This document shows, piece after piece, positions 34,521-43,871 of a DNA stretch of 64,000 nt. The notes beneath the pieces are model-generated. The model made no database searches. It was not told where the DNA came from and saw only the letters and a list, made by a program, of their open reading frames with translations. The DNA lies in assembly GCA_964592645.1 (NCBI GenBank), contig CAZQFV010000004.1:1-64000 (forward strand), in the 5' to 3' direction. How positions within the stretch are numbered: the first letter of the stretch is position 1; the number at the start of each line of letters is the position of its first letter. The position numbers and the translations under genes are program-made. The stretch is from CAZQFV01 sp964592645. Its GTDB lineage: Bacteria > Chloroflexota > Chloroflexia > DTKN01.

Positions 34521-35525
34521 ATGGCGACTGCTGAAAAGCCGGACCTGACAACGAAGCGGCGCAAGAGCGGCAGCCTGTGGGCCGATGCTGCGTACCGGCT
34601 GTCGCGGAACCGCGCGTCGCTCATCGGCGGCGTGCTTATCATCCTCCTCATCCTGAGCGCCGTCTTTGCCCGGTTCATCGCCCCCTACCACTATGCCGTG
34701 CAGGACCGCACACAGACGAACGCGGTGCCGCAGTGGGCGCTGAGCGTCTTTCCTATGATGCAGCCCTATGCCAAGGTCAGCGGCGATTTTCCGTTGGGCG
34801 CCGACTATGTGGGGCGCGACATCCTCAGCCGGCTGATCTACGGGGCCCAGATCTCGCTGGCCGTAGCCTTCGTGGGGCCGATCGTAGCGCTGCTCATCGG
34901 CACGGTGTACGGGCTAATTTCGGGCTTCTTCGGCAAGGCGGTGGACAACATCATGATGCGCTTCGTGGACCTGATGTATGCTTTCCCCACGATGCTGCTG
35001 ATCATCCTGATGATGGCTTTCTTCCGCTCGTCCTTTGCCGTGGGCGAGCCGGGCAGTTTCCGCTATATCTTGAACTCGATCGACAAACGCTTCGGCGGGA
35101 TGCTCTTTATCTTTATCGGCATCGGCCTGACCGCCTGGATGGGCACGGCGCGGCTGGCCCGCGGCCAGGTGCTGTCCTTGCGCGAGCAAGAGTTCGTCCT
35201 GGCGGCGCGGGCCGTCGGATCGAGCAACTGGCGGATCATCTTCCGCCACGTGCTCCCCAACATCCTGGGCCCGCTGGTCATCAGCGTGACGTTGGCCATC
35301 CCGGGCTATATCAGCACCGAGGCGTTTCTGAGCTTCATCGGGCTGGGGGTCAATGCGCCCACCCCCAGTTGGGGCTCGATGATCTCGGACGGCGCGCAGG
35401 CCATCCGCAGCTATCCACACCAGGCGGTGCTCCCGGCCTTGGCCCTCTCCATCACTATGTTCGCCTTCAATTTCCTGGGCGACGGGCTGCGGGACGCGCT
35501 GGACCCGCGGCTGCGGGGTACATAA
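34521..35525 (+). CDS. Peptide ABC transporter permease (OppC/DppC type)
   Basis: 334 aa. The OppC N-terminal helix is followed by FPLGADYVGRDILSRLIYGA, the hallmark exposed motif of DppC-type permeases, and the EAA loop REQEFVLAARAVGSSNWRII. It starts nine bases after the partner permease. Together with the two ATPases and the lipoprotein this completes a five-part importer, so the DppB-DppC-M28 fusion upstream is a second, separate set of membrane halves that may share the ATPases. Confidence 0.92.
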   Translation: MATAEKPDLTTKRRKSGSLWADAAYRLSRNRASLIGGVLIILLILSAVFARFIAPYHYAVQDRTQTNAVPQWALSVFPMMQPYAKVSGDFPLGADYVGRDILSRLIYGAQISLAVAFVGPIVALLIGTVYGLISGFFGKAVDNIMMRFVDLMYAFPTMLLIILMMAFFRSSFAVGEPGSFRYILNSIDKRFGGMLFIFIGIGLTAWMGTARLARGQVLSLREQEFVLAARAVGSSNWRIIFRHVLPNILGPLVISVTLAIPGYISTEAFLSFIGLGVNAPTPSWGSMISDGAQAIRSYPHQAVLPALALSITMFAFNFLGDGLRDALDPRLRGT

Positions 35526-35552
35526 TGCGGATTAAGGAAGGAAAAGGACAAG

Positions 35553-35578
35553 CCGGGGCAGCGCTGCCGCTGCCCCGG
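35553..35578 (+). terminator. Hairpin after the peptide transporter operon
   Basis: Perfect 11-bp stem CCGGGGCAGCG/CGCTGCCCCGG with a four-base loop, 28 bases after the last permease. No T tract. Confidence 0.5.
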
Positions 35579-35646
35579 TAGTGTCATCGATCTCTGCCTG
35601 CATAGTCTAACCAGGGGAGGGACGACGACCCGTGCCGGGACACCCA

Positions 35647-35790
35647 CTTTTGCTCGATAGGTGGATCAGCACCAATCCCTTGCCACGCCGATCGCCGAGG
35701 GCATGGGCAACGTGCAGGGCCTGCTCGAAGTCGTGCAGGGTCGCCCCGTAATCGCCGCGGGAAAAGGCCATCCGGCCTCCTGGAGGTCTT
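35647..35790 (-). pseudogene. TPR-protein remnant
   Basis: Within the 560-base gap 35526-36082, one minus-strand frame reads GRMAFSRGDYGATLHDFEQA, then LHVAHALGDRRGKGLVLIHL, the pattern of a single tetratricopeptide repeat plus part of the next. It lacks a credible start, and the frame changes character on both sides. Nothing else in the gap looks coding, and no promoter for the next gene stands out. Confidence 0.4.
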
Positions 35791-36082
35791 GCCGGACGGG
35801 ACCCGGACACCGCACCCGGCAGCCGAAATCGCCGGCCTGGCCATGGAAAAATATGCGCGCGAAGCGGGCATGGCGACAGACTACACCTGGCTCGGCGGTT
35901 CCACACCGGCGGGATCGCCGCCCGCTTGGAAAGTGAGGATAGGCTGGGAACATCTGACCGCATCGGGCGTACATAGTAACGATCCCGTAGAGAGATCCGG
36001 TCTTGAAAAAGGAGGTATTGCCCCCTAACTATACCCCTCTGGCCAACGAAAAGCACCACCCAAAGCGCAAAAGGAGAATGAG

Positions 36083-38155
36083 ATGTCCAAGCGAATACAG
36101 ACTATGCTCGTCGCCGCGCTGCTGGTGTTGACACTGGCGGTCGCGGCGTGCGGCGGCACGCCCGCGCCCACGGCAACGCCCGTGCCGCCGACCAAGACAC
36201 CGGTTCCTCCCACCAACACCCCCCTCCCGCCGACCAACACGCCTGCCGTCGCCATGGACCCGGAACAGCGGAGCGCGGAGGGCGGCTTTGCCTACCGTCC
36301 GCCCAAGGGCTACGAGGTCATGCCGTTTGGAGCGATGGTCTATATCTCCGCCCCCGGCGCCGACGACACAACAGGCCCCCTGATGATCATAGCCGGCGGA
36401 GCCGATGCCGGCGGACTGGTCGGAGAAGGCGCAACGGTCCAAGACATCATGGAAGCGATCACCCAAGAGATGGCCGGCTCCGACATCACCGCGTCCGAGC
36501 CCAAGCCGATCGTTGTGGCCGGTGTTCCCGCCATGAACATAGACATCTCTGGGACCGAAGATGGGGTGGCGATGACCGGCCGCATCGTCGTCGCCAAGCC
36601 GACCGAGACGCAGAGCTTTATCTTGATCGCCATGTCCACCGCCGAGAAATGGCCCGACTTTAGCAAAGCGGTAGAGGCCGTGCTGGGCACGATCACCTTC
36701 TTCGCCCCCGCCATGGCGACCGAGATCCCGCAGGCCACCCCGCGCCCCACGCAGGTCGGCGGGGGCGGGATGAGCGAGGTCCGCCAGTGGGCCAGCGGCG
36801 CGGCGGCCAGCTCCGAGTACGGCGACCCTTCCTGGGCCGCCATCCAGGCGACCGGCGCCCCGAACGTCTCCGACTGCGGAGATGACCCCAATGCCTGGGC
36901 GTCCAGCGGCTCGGATTCCCGCGATTGGATCGAGCTGACCTACGACTACCCGGTGTACGTGACCCAGATCAACATCTACCAGACCTACAACCCCAACCAG
37001 GTGATCAAGGTGGAGCTCATCGACCTGACGGCGAGCTACCACGAGATCTACACGGGGGAGGCCGAGGAAGAAGACTGCCCCTACATCCTGACCATCGACG
37101 TGCCGCAGACCGACTACCTGGCCGGCGGCTTGCGCATCACCATCGACCAATCGTTGCTCGGGCTGGGCTGGAACGAGATCGACGCCGTCGAGTTGGTGGG
37201 CTATGCGGAAGGGCCCGTTCCCACCCAGAAGCCCGGGGGGACGCCCGGACCCACCGTCGTCGTGCAGCCCACCCCGCTGGGCGGCAAACCGCCGAAAGGT
37301 TTCGTCTGGCGGATCTCCCGCCAGCCGGGCGACCTGTTCTACGCCGGGGCCGGCCTGGCCATCGGGCACGATGGCAACATCTACTTTGTCGATTCCCTGG
37401 CCCGCTTCCATGTCGTCTCGCCCGACGGCGAGATCCTGAACACCGTGCAGGACTATGACTACCTGTTTGTCACATCCGACATCGATATCGGCCCCGACGG
37501 CAACCTCTACATCGCCGATTGGGGCAGCGACGACTACCCGATCAACGTGTACACCCCCGAAGGGGAGCACATGCGCTCCTGGGGGTCCAAGGGCACCGGC
37601 GACGGGCAGTTCGGCGACTATAGCCCCGACTACCTGGTGATCTGCAACGACGAGGTCTATGTCGTGGACAACAACGAGGACGCCAACGGCGACGACTACG
37701 AGCGGGTGCAGGTCTTTGACCTGGAGGGCACCTACCTGCGCCAGTGGAGCATCAGCGAGTACGAGGACTTTTTCAACACCAAAGGCATGGCCTGCGGCCC
37801 GGACGGCAACCTCTACCTGGTCGGGTTCATGAGCGACCAGATCCTCTCCTTCAGCCCGGAGGGCGAGTTCCTGGGGCAGGTCGGCAAAGATGCGCTCTCC
37901 GGCGCGACGCCGAGCAGCCTGGCGATGGACGCCGACGGCAACTTTTACGTCGGCACCTGGAACCAGGGCGTCCTGAAGTTGAGCCCGCAGGGCAAGCAAC
38001 TGGGCACCTGGGGCACCAACACCAACGACGACGGCCCGCGCGCCGAGGGCGTCTTCAAGTTCGCCGACGCCATTGTGGTGGACAGCGCAGGCAACGTCTA
38101 CGTAGTGGACTGGGGCGGAGAGTACAGCTACATGACCAAGTTTGTGTTCCCATAG
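36083..38155 (+). CDS. Secreted lipoprotein with PsbP-like, discoidin-like and NHL-propeller domains
   Basis: 690 aa. Lipoprotein signal ending LTLAVAAC, then a PT linker (PTATPVPPTKTPVPPTNTPL). Residues 65-215 resemble the PsbP-like/DUF1795 fold (GFAYRPPKGYEVMPFGAMVY). Residues 230-375 form a beta-sandwich like pappalysin or F5/8-type domains (VRQWASGAAASSEYGDPSWA, WIELTYDYPVYVTQINIYQT). Residues 400-690 are an NHL-type beta-propeller with repeated 'GPDGNLYIADWG', 'GPDGNLYLVGF', 'DADGNFYVGTW' and 'DSAGNVYVVDWG'. It probably sits on the outer face of the membrane and binds protein or polysaccharide. AAAGGAG precedes the ATG. Confidence 0.8.
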   Translation: MSKRIQTMLVAALLVLTLAVAACGGTPAPTATPVPPTKTPVPPTNTPLPPTNTPAVAMDPEQRSAEGGFAYRPPKGYEVMPFGAMVYISAPGADDTTGPLMIIAGGADAGGLVGEGATVQDIMEAITQEMAGSDITASEPKPIVVAGVPAMNIDISGTEDGVAMTGRIVVAKPTETQSFILIAMSTAEKWPDFSKAVEAVLGTITFFAPAMATEIPQATPRPTQVGGGGMSEVRQWASGAAASSEYGDPSWAAIQATGAPNVSDCGDDPNAWASSGSDSRDWIELTYDYPVYVTQINIYQTYNPNQVIKVELIDLTASYHEIYTGEAEEEDCPYILTIDVPQTDYLAGGLRITIDQSLLGLGWNEIDAVELVGYAEGPVPTQKPGGTPGPTVVVQPTPLGGKPPKGFVWRISRQPGDLFYAGAGLAIGHDGNIYFVDSLARFHVVSPDGEILNTVQDYDYLFVTSDIDIGPDGNLYIADWGSDDYPINVYTPEGEHMRSWGSKGTGDGQFGDYSPDYLVICNDEVYVVDNNEDANGDDYERVQVFDLEGTYLRQWSISEYEDFFNTKGMACGPDGNLYLVGFMSDQILSFSPEGEFLGQVGKDALSGATPSSLAMDADGNFYVGTWNQGVLKLSPQGKQLGTWGTNTNDDGPRAEGVFKFADAIVVDSAGNVYVVDWGGEYSYMTKFVFP

Positions 38156-38193
38156 CGACCCGGCGAAAAAAAACGATAGCCGACGGGGCGATA

Positions 38194-38231
38194 GGGCGAG
38201 GAGCCGTATCTCCACAAACGGTTCCTCGCCC
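38194..38231 (+). terminator. Terminator-like hairpin after the propeller lipoprotein
   Basis: 13-bp stem GGGCGAGGAGCCG/CGGTTCCTCGCCC with one G-T wobble and a 12-base loop, followed by ATAGTTTATCG. A second small hairpin TTATCGCC/GGCGATAA lies just after it. Confidence 0.55.
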
Positions 38232-38356
38232 ATAGTTTATCGCCGAGGCGATAACGGGGCCGCGGCCCTGCTCCGCAAAGAATGGCGGGCGCTCGTGCGC
38301 GCCTATCGGCCGGGCACAGACCGCACACCAGAACGATCAAAAGGAGGTTTACCTTT

Positions 38357-41308
38357 ATGACCAAGCGACTATGGTTCCTGGGCATCCTGGCGACGCTGGG
38401 CCTGCTCCTGGCCGGCCTGCCGGCCGCGGCGGCGCCGGCGCCGGGGGCGACAATCACGGTGACCACAACCAGCGACGAGTTCGGCGGCGGCAGCGGCTGC
38501 TCGCTGCGCGAGGCCATCCAGGCCGCCAACACCGACAGCGCCTTTGGCGGCTGCCCGGCCGGCAGCGGCACGGACATCATCCTGCTGCCGGCGGCCACCT
38601 TTGAGCTGACGAGAACCGGGGCCAACGAGGACGGCAACGCCACCGGCGACCTGGACATCACCGGCAGCGTCCAGCTCATCGGCTACTCCCGGGAAACGAG
38701 CGTCATCGACGGCGGGGCATTGGACCGCGTCCTGCACGTGGTGAGCGGCAGCGCCTACCTGCGGGCGCTGACGATCCGCAACGGTTCGGCGCCCGACGGG
38801 GCGGCCGGCGCCAACGGCAGCAATCCCGGGCAGGCCGGCGGCGCCGGGCAGCCCGGTGCCGACGGTGGCGGCATCTACAACGCCGGCACGCTAATACTGG
38901 AGGACTGCACCGTGGGCGGGAACCGGGCCGGCAACGGCGGGCGTGGTGGGAACGGAGCCGCCGGCGCGGCCGGCGTCCAGCCCAATGCCGGCGGCACCGG
39001 GGGCAACGGCGGGGCCGGCGGGCGAGGCGGACACGGCGGCGGCATCTACAACGCCGGCACCTTGGACATAAAAGACACCATCGTCGGTGTCAACCAGGCA
39101 GGCAACGGCGGGGCCGGCGGCAACGGCGGCACAGGGGGCCCAGGCGCGGCGGGGATCGGCGGCAACTATGACCTGCGGAGCGGGACTGCCGGGGGAAGCG
39201 GCGGCCGCGGCGGGGCCGGCGGGAGCGGCGGGGCCGGCAGCGGCCTGGCCAACGCTTCCGGGGCGGCAGCCACGCTGGACGGGTGCCTCATCGCCCAGAA
39301 CGTGGGCAGCGGCGGCGGGGCCGGCGGGAGCGGCGGGGCCGGAGGCCGGGGAGGGCACGGTGCCGACCAGGTAGGGGTGACGCGGGCCGGCGCCGGCGGC
39401 ACGGGGGGCAACGGGGGCGCCGGGGGCGGCGGCGGCAGCAGCGGCCGCGGCAAGGGTATCTACAACCGCGGCACGCTGACCATGTCCGAGAGCCGGGTGG
39501 AGTACAACACATCCGGCTTCTACGCCGGGATCGGAGGGGCCGGCGGCGACGGCGGGAACGGAGGCAACGGTGGATCGGGAACCGAGTTCAACCCGGCCTG
39601 TGACGGCGGCAGCTCCGGGGGCGGCGGCAACGGCGGAGGCGGCGGGAGCGGCGGCGACGGCGGAGGCGGCGGGGGGATCTATAACGTGCCGGGGAGCGCC
39701 GAGGTCCAGGACAGCACGATCCGCTACAACACGGCCGGCCTCGGCCAGGCCGGCGGGGTCGGCGGCAACGGCGGCAACCCGGGCGTGCCGGGGCAAGGAT
39801 TCGAGGTCCCGCCCTGCTATAACGGCCTTCGCGGACCCAACGGCGACGGCGGCGATGGCGGCGACGGCGGCGACGGCGGAGGCGGCGGCGGCATCTACAA
39901 CATCCCGCCCGGGTTGGCAGGCGGCACTCTCGAACTCCAAGCCGCGCTGCTGATCCAGGGAAGCACGATCGCCAACAACAACGCCCGCGCCGGCCGCAAC
40001 GGCGGCACGGGCGGGGCCAGCGGCAGCGACGCCTATGCGGACGGGGGCACCGGCGGCGACGGCGGCGATGGCGGCACCGGCGGCACCGGCGGCGGGATCA
40101 GCAGCGAGTACGCTAACGCGACACTCTCGAACAGCACCGTCAGCGGCAACGCGGCCAGTTTCGGGGGCAGCGGCGGCAGCGGCGGCACGGGCCAGGACGC
40201 CAACGGGATCCCGGGCGCCGGCGGCAACGCCGGCTTCGGCGGCGGCATCTACAGCGGCCCCAGCGGCACCTTCCGCCTGAGCAGCGTCACCGTGGCCGGC
40301 AACACGGCCAACGGCGCGGCGGGCAGCGGCATCCCCAACGGCACCGCCGGCCGCGGCGGCGGCGTCTACGACGAGGGCACCTTCTACTTCGTCCACACCC
40401 TCCTGGGCAACAACGAGGCCGTCAGCGGCCCCGACTGCTCCAACACCATCGAGTCGCTCGATTGGAACCTGATCGAGAGCACCGCCGGCTGCACGATCGG
40501 CGGCTCCACCGGGCACAATATCACCGGTCTCGACCCCAAGATCGGCAACCTGGCCGACAACGGCGGCCCCACCCTGACGCACCTGATCCTGGGGGGCAGC
40601 CCGGCCCTGGAGAACGGGGACGTGACCTGCTACGACACCTACGGCGCGCCGCTCACCCTGGACCAGCGGGGGCGCACGCGGCCGGCCGACGGCAACGGCA
40701 ACGGCCTGGTGCGCTGCGACATCGGCGCCGTCGAGATCCAGGCCCCCGTGGAGCTGGTCATCGTCATCGGCGGGAGCGCCACCGGCAGCACCCTCCTGGT
40801 GCCGCCCGGCAGCAACTGCGCCACCGGCACCTCGCCGTGCTCCGAGACCCTGGAGGGGATGACGGCCGTCAGCATCACCGCCACCCCCGACGCCGGCGCC
40901 ATCTTTGCCGGGTGGGGCGGCGCCTGCGCCGCCTACGGCAGCAGCCCCATCTGCCACCTGACACTGGACCAGGCCTATACGGCCACGGCGACCTTTGACA
41001 CGGCGGCCGCCTTCCACACCTTGAGCGTGATCCTGGCCGGCGATGGGGCGGGCAGCGTGTCCAGCGTGCCGCCGGGGATCGCCTGCGGCGACGGGGGCAC
41101 GGCCTGCAGCGCCAGCTACGGGGAGAACAGCGTCGTCGTGCTCACCGCCCAGGCCGCGGCCGGCTCGACCTTCTCCGGGTGGGGCGGCGCCTGCGGCGGC
41201 ACCGATCCCACCTGCGAGGTGACCATGGACGCCGACAAGGCAGCCACGGCCACCTTTGGCGGGAGCGCCACGACCTACCGGGTGTTCCTGCCGCTGGTGG
41301 AAAGGTAG
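38357..41308 (+). CDS. Very glycine-rich secreted repeat protein
   Basis: 983 aa. Signal peptide at about 1-29. Residues 35-130 carry the CSLREAIQAAN motif that opens many extracellular parallel beta-helix proteins. Residues 150-680 are a low-complexity array of GGxGGxGG runs broken by beta-helix turns such as GGGIYNAGTL and STVSGNAASFGG. A 'choice-of-anchor' segment follows (GNNEAVSGPDCSNTIESLDW, ENGDVTCYDTYGAPLTLDQR). Two InlB-B-repeat-like units near the end each have GWGGAC. The tail is TYRVFLPLVER. AAGGAGG precedes ATG 38357. Probably a surface or matrix polymer protein. The glycine runs resemble PE_PGRS by composition only. Confidence 0.82.
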   Translation: MTKRLWFLGILATLGLLLAGLPAAAAPAPGATITVTTTSDEFGGGSGCSLREAIQAANTDSAFGGCPAGSGTDIILLPAATFELTRTGANEDGNATGDLDITGSVQLIGYSRETSVIDGGALDRVLHVVSGSAYLRALTIRNGSAPDGAAGANGSNPGQAGGAGQPGADGGGIYNAGTLILEDCTVGGNRAGNGGRGGNGAAGAAGVQPNAGGTGGNGGAGGRGGHGGGIYNAGTLDIKDTIVGVNQAGNGGAGGNGGTGGPGAAGIGGNYDLRSGTAGGSGGRGGAGGSGGAGSGLANASGAAATLDGCLIAQNVGSGGGAGGSGGAGGRGGHGADQVGVTRAGAGGTGGNGGAGGGGGSSGRGKGIYNRGTLTMSESRVEYNTSGFYAGIGGAGGDGGNGGNGGSGTEFNPACDGGSSGGGGNGGGGGSGGDGGGGGGIYNVPGSAEVQDSTIRYNTAGLGQAGGVGGNGGNPGVPGQGFEVPPCYNGLRGPNGDGGDGGDGGDGGGGGGIYNIPPGLAGGTLELQAALLIQGSTIANNNARAGRNGGTGGASGSDAYADGGTGGDGGDGGTGGTGGGISSEYANATLSNSTVSGNAASFGGSGGSGGTGQDANGIPGAGGNAGFGGGIYSGPSGTFRLSSVTVAGNTANGAAGSGIPNGTAGRGGGVYDEGTFYFVHTLLGNNEAVSGPDCSNTIESLDWNLIESTAGCTIGGSTGHNITGLDPKIGNLADNGGPTLTHLILGGSPALENGDVTCYDTYGAPLTLDQRGRTRPADGNGNGLVRCDIGAVEIQAPVELVIVIGGSATGSTLLVPPGSNCATGTSPCSETLEGMTAVSITATPDAGAIFAGWGGACAAYGSSPICHLTLDQAYTATATFDTAAAFHTLSVILAGDGAGSVSSVPPGIACGDGGTACSASYGENSVVVLTAQAAAGSTFSGWGGACGGTDPTCEVTMDADKAATATFGGSATTYRVFLPLVER

Positions 41309-41341
41309 GGCGAGAAGGCGAGGTAGCAAAGCGGCGAGAAA

Positions 41342-41375
41342 GCGAGTGAGCGAACCCGCGGGTTCGCTCACTCGC
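41342..41375. repeat. 34-bp perfect palindrome
   Basis: Arms of 17 bases (GCGAGTGAGCGAACCCG and its exact complement) with no loop, 33 bases after the glycine-rich protein's stop. It could form a terminator hairpin for plus-strand transcription; AATTTCC follows. Confidence 0.6.
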
Positions 41376-41394
41376 AATTTCCACCCACCTATGC

Positions 41395-41400
41395 TACAAT
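41395..41400 (+). promoter_or_regulatory. -10 box for transaldolase
   Basis: TACAAT 41 bases before the ATG. The -35 region (TCGCAA at 17-base spacing) is weak. Confidence 0.35.
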
Positions 41401-41441
41401 ACCTTCGCCGTGACATTCTCTCAAAGAAGGAGGTTACCGCG

Positions 41442-42179
41442 ATGGAGCTATACCTCGATACCGCCAACGTCGAACAGATCCGCCAGGCCGCGCGCCTGGG
41501 CATCCTCAGCGGGGTAACCACCAACCCCTCGCTGATGGCCAAGGAAAAGGGGGCCGATTTCAAGGCCACCATCCAGGAGATCTGCCGCATCGTACAGGGG
41601 CCCATGAGCGCCGAGGTGGTCAGCCTGGAGCCGGACCAGATGGTGGAGGAGGCCCGGCGGATCGCCACCTGGTCGCCGTACGTGGTCATCAAGGTGCCGA
41701 TCATCGCCGCGGGGCTGGAGGTGATGCACCGGCTGACCGAGACGACGGTGGACGCGGCGCAGATCTGCGACGGGTGCGCCCACCAGGCGGATTGCCCGAC
41801 CGGCGTGAAGGGCGCCCGCGAGATCGTCACCGACATGCCCATCCCCACCAACGCCACGCTGTGCTTCTCCGTCAACCAGGGGCTGCTGGCCGCGGCGGCC
41901 GGGGCCACCTACGTCTCGCCCTTTGTCGGCCGGCTGGACGATATCGGGCACGACGGCATGGCGATGGTCGCCGAGTTGGTCGAAGTCTACCACAAGTACG
42001 ATATCGCCACGCGCGTCATCGCCGCCAGCATTCGCCACCCGCTGCACATCACCGAGGCCGCCCTGGCCGGCGCCGATATCGCCACCGTGCCCTACGACGT
42101 GCTGATGAAGGCGCTGCAGCATCCGCTCACCGACATCGGGGTGGAGCGATTCCTGGCGGACTGGAAGAAGCGGGGCTGA
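41442..42179 (+). CDS. fsa: Transaldolase / fructose-6-phosphate aldolase family protein with Cys-rich insert
   Basis: 245 aa. MELYLDTANVEQIRQAARLG and GVTTNPSLMAKEKG start the small transaldolase family; the Schiff-base Lys is K84 in VVIKVP. Where relatives run straight into the next strand, this protein has about 30 extra residues (about 100-130) with CDGCAHQADC before TNATLCFS. The barrel then continues normally (YVSPFVGRLDDIGHDG, RVIAASIRHP). It moves dihydroxyacetone units between sugar phosphates in the pentose phosphate pathway. AGGAGG precedes ATG 41442. The isomerase gene follows by 46 bases, so they form an operon. Transaldolase versus fructose-6-phosphate aldolase activity is not decidable from sequence. 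Confidence 0.87.
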   Translation: MELYLDTANVEQIRQAARLGILSGVTTNPSLMAKEKGADFKATIQEICRIVQGPMSAEVVSLEPDQMVEEARRIATWSPYVVIKVPIIAAGLEVMHRLTETTVDAAQICDGCAHQADCPTGVKGAREIVTDMPIPTNATLCFSVNQGLLAAAAGATYVSPFVGRLDDIGHDGMAMVAELVEVYHKYDIATRVIAASIRHPLHITEAALAGADIATVPYDVLMKALQHPLTDIGVERFLADWKKRG

Positions 42180-42225
42180 AACGCGGCAACTGCTCCCTGA
42201 AGACCGATCACCCTGGAGCACTGCG

Positions 42226-43866
42226 ATGACCCAAGTTCGCCTCGACATCCACCTGGGCAGCTCTCAACCTGCCTTCCTGGCCACCCTGGCGCGGATGACG
42301 GCGCAGCGCGTTGTGCCGCGCATCTGGGCGCACGACCATACGGTGTGGAAACCCGACCCCACCGAGATCACCAACCGCCTGGGCTGGTTGGAAGCCCCGG
42401 AGGACATGGGCGACAAGACGGCAGGGATGGCCGAGTTCGTCGCCGCGGCGCGTGGGGAGGGCTACACGCACGCCCTGCTCCTGGGGATGGGCGGTTCCAG
42501 CCTGGCCGCCGAGGTCTTTCGCCACCACCTGGCTGCCGACCCCATACCCCTGGACCTGGCCATCCTCGACAGCACCGCTCCGGAGGCCGTCCTGGCGGCC
42601 GCCGGGCGGAGCGACCCTGCCCGTACCCTGTACATCGTATCGACCAAGTCCGGCGGCACCGTCGAGACCATCTCCTTCTTTCACTTTTTCTACCGGCGGG
42701 CCGTCACCGCCTGGGGCCCAGCGGAGGCCGGCCGCCACTTTGTAGCCATCACCGACCCCGGCAGCGGCGTAGCCCAACTGGCCGAGCGCTGCGCCTTCCG
42801 GGCCACTTTCCTCAACAACCCCCACATCGGCGGGCGCAACGCCGCCCTCTCCTACTTCGGCCTCCTGCCGGCCGCCATGGTGGGGGTCGATCTGCCGCGC
42901 CTCCTGGACCGCGCCCGCAGCATGGCCCACGACTGCTCCGCGCCCCCGTCAGACAACCCGGCCGCCCGCCTCGGCGCCGCCCTGGGGGTCCTGGCCCAGG
43001 CCGGCCGGGACAAGATGACGCTGGTGCTCTCGCCGGCCATGGCCCACCTGGGCGATTGGATCGAGCAGCTCATCGCCGAGAGCACGGGCAAGGAAGGGAT
43101 GGGCATCCTGCCGGTGGTGGGCGAGGAGCCGGCCGGCCCCGCGGCCTACGGAGACGACCGCTACCTGGTCTACCTGCGGCTGGAGGGCGACACCACCCAC
43201 GGCGCCGCCGTGCAAGCCATGGCCGAGGCCGGGTTTCCGATCATCCGCATGACGCTGCGCGACCCCTACGACCTGGGCGGGCAGTTCTTCCTCTGGGAGA
43301 TGGCCAACGCCGTGGCCGGCCACCTCCTGGGCATCAACCCCTTCGACCAGCCCAATGTCGAGTCGGCCAAGGCGCTGGCCCGCCGGATGGTCGCCGCCTA
43401 CCGGGAGACCGGCGCCCTCCCGCCCTCCGACCCCGCGCCGCTCACGGCCGACGCGCTGCGCGGCTTCCTGAAACAGGCGCGCCCTGAAGATTATGTCGCT
43501 ATTCAGGCCTACCTGGCACCGACGGCGAAGACGACGGCCGCGCTGCAGAAGCTGCGCCTGACCCTACGCAACCGCCTGCGCCTGGCGACCACCGTCGGCT
43601 ATGGGCCGCGCTTCCTGCACTCCACCGGCCAACTGCACAAGGGGGATGCCGGGCGGGGCCTTTTCATCCAACTCACCGCCGACAACGCCCGCGACGCCGC
43701 CATCCCCGAAGAGGCCGGGGCGCCCGGCCCGCCCCTGACCTTTGGCGTCCTCCTGATGGCCCAGGCCCTGGGCGACCGCCAGGCGCTGTTGGACAACGGT
43801 CGGCGGGTGATCCACTTTCACCTGGGGGCCGACGTGACCGGAGGGATCCGGAAGCTACTCAGGTGA
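42226..43866 (+). CDS. pgi: Glucose-6-phosphate isomerase-like protein
   Basis: 546 aa. The double SIS fold of phosphoglucose isomerase is visible: HALLLGMGGSSLAAEVFRHH, YIVSTKSGGTVETISFFHFF, DPGSGVAQLAERC and the later FDQPNVESAK. This is the isomerase half often fused to transaldolase (Tal-Pgi) in Chloroflexota and others; here the two halves are separate neighbouring genes. It interconverts glucose-6-P and fructose-6-P. The ATG has GGAG nine bases upstream. It is near the length of the Tal-Pgi isomerase part and lacks the N-terminal eukaryote-type extension. Confidence 0.87.
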   Translation: MTQVRLDIHLGSSQPAFLATLARMTAQRVVPRIWAHDHTVWKPDPTEITNRLGWLEAPEDMGDKTAGMAEFVAAARGEGYTHALLLGMGGSSLAAEVFRHHLAADPIPLDLAILDSTAPEAVLAAAGRSDPARTLYIVSTKSGGTVETISFFHFFYRRAVTAWGPAEAGRHFVAITDPGSGVAQLAERCAFRATFLNNPHIGGRNAALSYFGLLPAAMVGVDLPRLLDRARSMAHDCSAPPSDNPAARLGAALGVLAQAGRDKMTLVLSPAMAHLGDWIEQLIAESTGKEGMGILPVVGEEPAGPAAYGDDRYLVYLRLEGDTTHGAAVQAMAEAGFPIIRMTLRDPYDLGGQFFLWEMANAVAGHLLGINPFDQPNVESAKALARRMVAAYRETGALPPSDPAPLTADALRGFLKQARPEDYVAIQAYLAPTAKTTAALQKLRLTLRNRLRLATTVGYGPRFLHSTGQLHKGDAGRGLFIQLTADNARDAAIPEEAGAPGPPLTFGVLLMAQALGDRQALLDNGRRVIHFHLGADVTGGIRKLLR

Positions 43867-43871
43867 GCGCC

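Noticed and set aside
31359..34691. 1110-codon minus-strand open frame
   Set aside because: It covers the binding protein and permease genes in antisense and has His/Asp/Val-rich shadow composition.
38800..40260. Possible CRISPR or tandem DNA repeat array
   Set aside because: The repetition comes from GGC/GGG-rich glycine codons with irregular spacing; there are no constant repeats with unique spacers, and the frame is open throughout.
38357..41308. Mycobacterial PE_PGRS protein
   Set aside because: There is no PE domain. The N-terminus is a signal peptide plus a beta-helix opener, and the neighbours are not mycobacterial; only composition is similar.
38891..41908. 1005-codon minus-strand open frame
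   Set aside because: Antisense of the glycine-rich gene (Ala/Val-rich complement of GGC codons), with no independent motif or ribosome site.
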